From positions 1 to 7,278 of the forward strand of contig CALBKL010000341.1 in NCBI GenBank assembly GCA_937895985.1: 7,278 bases of DNA. The letters are read 5' to 3'. A program made the translations under genes and the position numbers. The stretch's first letter is position 1; every line of letters starts with the position of its first letter. This DNA is from an uncultured Solobacterium sp. Its GTDB lineage: Bacteria; Bacillota_I; Bacilli_A; Erysipelotrichales; Erysipelotrichaceae. Below are positions 5,742-7,278 of the stretch, in pieces. A model generated the notes under the pieces. It was not told where the DNA came from and did no database searches. It saw only the letters and a program-made list of their open reading frames with translations.

Positions 5742-6649
5742 TATCTTAAGCCTTCTTTCTGTGAATTGTTCTCCATGATATTTTGGACAATAATTGTCTT
5801 AATAATATCTACGATGTTACGGATGAACCAGAATAAGGACATACCTGATTGCCACATTAAACCGAATGCAAGTACCATAACAATCATGTACATCTGCATC
5901 ATGACGTTTTGGTTATTTGTAGGTTCTGGCTTACGGTGATGCTTCGCAGCTTCTGCTTCAGCCTTCTTCTTTTGGAAGTACATTGGTAATAATACTAATA
6001 CTACCTGTGTAACAGCCATTAATAAGAATAAGATGATGTATGGTAAACCACTAAGATCACCTTTAAATAATAGACCAAATGCTTCGCTAGGCTTAACCTG
6101 TAAGTTCATTCCTAAGAATGTACCATTTACAATGGCTTCTGCACGCTGGATAGCCATGAACATAGCCATGATGATAGGTAACTGAATGAACTGTACTAAC
6201 ATCATAGAACCAGGGTTAACGTCATACTTCTTCATTAACTGCTGTTGTTCTTGAGCCATACGCATCTTAGATGCTTGATCGTCACGGCCTTCATATTTAC
6301 GTTGAATCTTGTTTAATTCAGGCTGCAACATTTGCATTCTTTGCATGCCCATCTGAGACTTCAATGTAAATACTGCTAGTAAACCATTTACAATCGCAGT
6401 AACGACAGCGATTGCACCACCTACTGTGATGACTGGTGCTAATTTGTTTAATACCCAGCTGAGAGGCCAAACAAATAAGGCATTAAACCAGTTTTCAGTT
6501 TGGAAGATTTCACCAAAAGTTGTGCTTTCGGAAATCAAAATAATGTGTCCATTGGCATCTTTTGGAGCTGTACAACCTGTAGCTGTCACTACGATTGTCA
6601 CAATTGCCATCAAGGCAAGTAGTTTCTTTGTACGAGGGGTAAATTTCAT
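5741..6649 (-). CDS. yidC: Membrane protein insertase YidC/SpoIIIJ (lipoprotein type)
   Basis: This Oxa1/YidC/Alb3-family insertase helps integrate and fold membrane proteins, alone or with SecYEG. It is 302 residues, the size of Gram-positive YidC, without the large periplasmic domain of Proteobacteria. The N-terminus is a lipoprotein signal: basic MKFTPRTKK, a hydrophobic core, and lipobox ATGC with lipidated C26. The conserved core has a transmembrane segment at about 73-95, a cytoplasmic helical hairpin (about 97-143) rich in Met, Gln and charged residues, QFIQLPIIMAMFMAIQ (153-168), and further membrane segments at about 202-223, 250-266 and 268-288. The arginine expected in the first core membrane segment is replaced by N88 (IVNGLLAVFTLKS). 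AAGGAG precedes the start, 20 bp after rnpA. The polar tail is short. The family assignment is firm. Confidence 0.96.
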   Translation of the reverse strand: MKFTPRTKKLLALMAIVTIVVTATGCTAPKDANGHIILISESTTFGEIFQTENWFNALFVWPLSWVLNKLAPVITVGGAIAVVTAIVNGLLAVFTLKSQMGMQRMQMLQPELNKIQRKYEGRDDQASKMRMAQEQQQLMKKYDVNPGSMMLVQFIQLPIIMAMFMAIQRAEAIVNGTFLGMNLQVKPSEAFGLLFKGDLSGLPYIILFLLMAVTQVVLVLLPMYFQKKKAEAEAAKHHRKPEPTNNQNVMMQMYMIVMVLAFGLMWQSGMSLFWFIRNIVDIIKTIIVQNIMENNSQKEGLR

Positions 6650-6669
6650 ATTTTCTCCTTATGTTTCAA

Positions 6670-7002
6670 CTATTTAATTTTAGCCTTTATTAATAGTTTT
6701 TCCAAGTTATTTTTATTCTCCTCATAGCTAAGAGAAGAATAGTTGAAGCGGATAATCAAGACCATATCGTAATTTGTATTTTTAAAATCAACTAATTCAT
6801 GGCACATCATACGAACCTGACGCTTATATAGGTTGCGATGTACTGCATTTCCTAGCTTCTTAGATACAGAAATTCCAATACGAGCTTCATCTCCTTCTTT
6901 AGGCTGATGATAGACGACAAACGACTGATTGACAACCTTTGCCCCCTTTTTAATCATAGATTGGAATTCTTCCGCTTTTTTAATTCGATTCTTTACTTTC
7001 AT
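6670..7002 (-). CDS. rnpA: Ribonuclease P protein component
   Basis: This small basic protein binds the RNase P RNA and helps it recognise precursor tRNAs for 5' end maturation. It is 110 residues, typical for the family. The signature segment SVSKKLGNAVHRNLYKRQVR (45-64) contains the family's RNR-type helix, with leucine in place of the last arginine of RNR; that position varies among homologues. Strand IGISVS and the following basic helix are as expected. The start follows AGAGG 6 nt upstream. It lies 43 bp downstream of rpmH, with a terminator-like hairpin in the gap, and 20 bp upstream of yidC, the usual order. Expression probably depends on readthrough from the rpmH promoter, as no separate promoter is obvious in the 43-bp gap. 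Confidence 0.96.
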   Translation of the reverse strand: MKVKNRIKKAEEFQSMIKKGAKVVNQSFVVYHQPKEGDEARIGISVSKKLGNAVHRNLYKRQVRMMCHELVDFKNTNYDMVLIIRFNYSSLSYEENKNNLEKLLIKAKIK

Positions 7003-7021
7003 CTCTAACCTCTACAGTAAG

Positions 7022-7044
7022 AAAAAAACCACCAATGGTGGCTT
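7022..7044 (-). terminator. Hairpin with U-tract between rpmH and rnpA
   Basis: On the minus strand CCACC (complement of 7037-7041) and GGTGG (complement of 7029-7033) pair around ATT. The stem can extend by a G-U and two A-U pairs, and it is followed by seven Ts (7022-7028). This is a compact intrinsic terminator directly after rpmH. Partial termination would keep L34 messages far above those for rnpA, yidC and jag. Confidence 0.75.
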
Positions 7045-7045
7045 C

Positions 7046-7180
7046 TTAAGCAGATAAGACCTTTCTTCCCTTAGCTCTACGTCTGTTGATAACTTTACGT
7101 CCACCCACAGTAGCCATACGGGCTCTAAAGCCGTGTGTAGCTTTATTCTTTTTCTTGCTTGGTTGGTATGTTCTCTTCAT
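7046..7180 (-). CDS. rpmH: 50S ribosomal protein L34
   Basis: This is the very small basic protein of the large ribosomal subunit, needed for late assembly and translation capacity. It is 44 residues, the standard length. The translation opens [20 protein letters not shown] and ends [12 protein letters not shown], both classic L34 segments. It was found by reading the minus strand, being too short for usual length cut-offs. The start at 7180 is chosen over an overlapping ATG at 7184, because the latter is in another frame and stops after 13 codons, and because GGAGG lies 8 nt from 7180. It is the first gene of the rpmH-rnpA-yidC-jag operon, with a strong promoter upstream and a hairpin just after its stop. 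Confidence 0.98.
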   Translation of the reverse strand: MKRTYQPSKKKNKATHGFRARMATVGGRKVINRRRAKGRKVLSA

Positions 7181-7185
7181 TCATG

Positions 7186-7193
7186 CCACCTCC
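7186..7193 (-). promoter_or_regulatory. Ribosome binding site of rpmH
   Basis: GGAGGTGG on the minus strand is a near-ideal anti-16S match. Its GGAGG core lies 8 nt from the ATG at 7180 but only 4 nt from the out-of-frame ATG at 7184, which supports the 7180 start. Confidence 0.85.
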
Positions 7194-7224
7194 AAATTAC
7201 TATATATTGAACATATGCTCATAA

Positions 7225-7253
7225 ATAATACTTTTTGAAGTGAAAAATGTCAA
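7225..7253 (-). promoter_or_regulatory. Strong promoter of the rpmH operon
   Basis: On the minus strand a perfect -35 TTGACA (7248-7253) is followed after 17 bp by TATTAT (7225-7230), one base from the consensus -10. Transcription should start near 7218, giving a leader of about 38 nt before rpmH. Such a near-consensus sigma-A promoter suits a ribosomal protein gene. Confidence 0.88.
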
Positions 7254-7278
7254 CGCTAGAATGAAAATAGATGAAAAA

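Noticed and set aside
5736..5939. Plus-strand 67-codon frame opposite the yidC 3' end
   Set aside because: It is antisense to conserved YidC sequence and has no ribosome binding site.
7145..7184. Upstream overlapping ATG at 7184 giving a 13-codon frame across the rpmH start
   Set aside because: It is only 4 nt from the Shine-Dalgarno core and has no conserved product. It could act as a tiny leader frame, but chance is more likely.

Overview
The window is a replication-origin neighbourhood from a low-GC Bacillota (Firmicutes) chromosome. It holds dnaN (partial), dnaA, a region dense in DnaA boxes, and the rpmH-rnpA-yidC-jag set that classically lies next to oriC. The AT-rich composition, strong AGGAGG-type ribosome binding sites, a lipoprotein-type YidC and a Jag/KhpB protein all fit Bacillota. 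An Erysipelotrichia-like member is my best guess from the look of the proteins, but the sequence alone does not prove it.

Layout, left to right. Positions 1-643 are the 5' part of dnaN (minus strand, cut by the window edge). Positions 644-791 are a dnaA-dnaN spacer with a small DnaA-box cluster. dnaA follows at 792-2165 (minus). Positions 2166-2642 hold no credible gene but carry the main oriC: at least six boxes fitting TTATNCACA plus many near matches, a perfect 10-bp inverted repeat and an AT-rich stretch. A small two-helix membrane protein of unknown function (2643-2873) is the only plus-strand gene. A hairpin terminator at 2884-2911 separates it from a convergent two-gene operon (minus strand): a PfoR/EIIC_2-type membrane transporter (3860-4921) and a ketopantoate-reductase-family enzyme (2921-3844). 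That operon has its own promoter with two adjoining palindromes near the transcription start. Further right, all on the minus strand, are jag, yidC, rnpA and rpmH (5100-7180), transcribed from a strong promoter at 7225-7253 in the order rpmH, rnpA, yidC, jag, with a terminator-like hairpin after rpmH and a terminator at the end of jag.

How it works together: dnaA and dnaN encode the initiator and the sliding clamp, and DnaA very likely acts on the two box clusters flanking its own gene, which form a bipartite origin. rpmH, rnpA, yidC and jag supply ribosomal protein L34, the RNase P protein, the membrane insertase and an RNA-binding partner. The transporter and reductase look like an accessory uptake-and-reduction pair inserted between this housekeeping operon and the origin.

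The main oddities are these. The rpmH operon points toward the origin and in the same direction as dnaA, whereas the usual Bacillota layout is divergent. YidC has Asn where the groove arginine is expected. The transporter-reductase operon has two palindromes at its promoter. I see no wholly new system, mobile element, CRISPR array or tRNA here.
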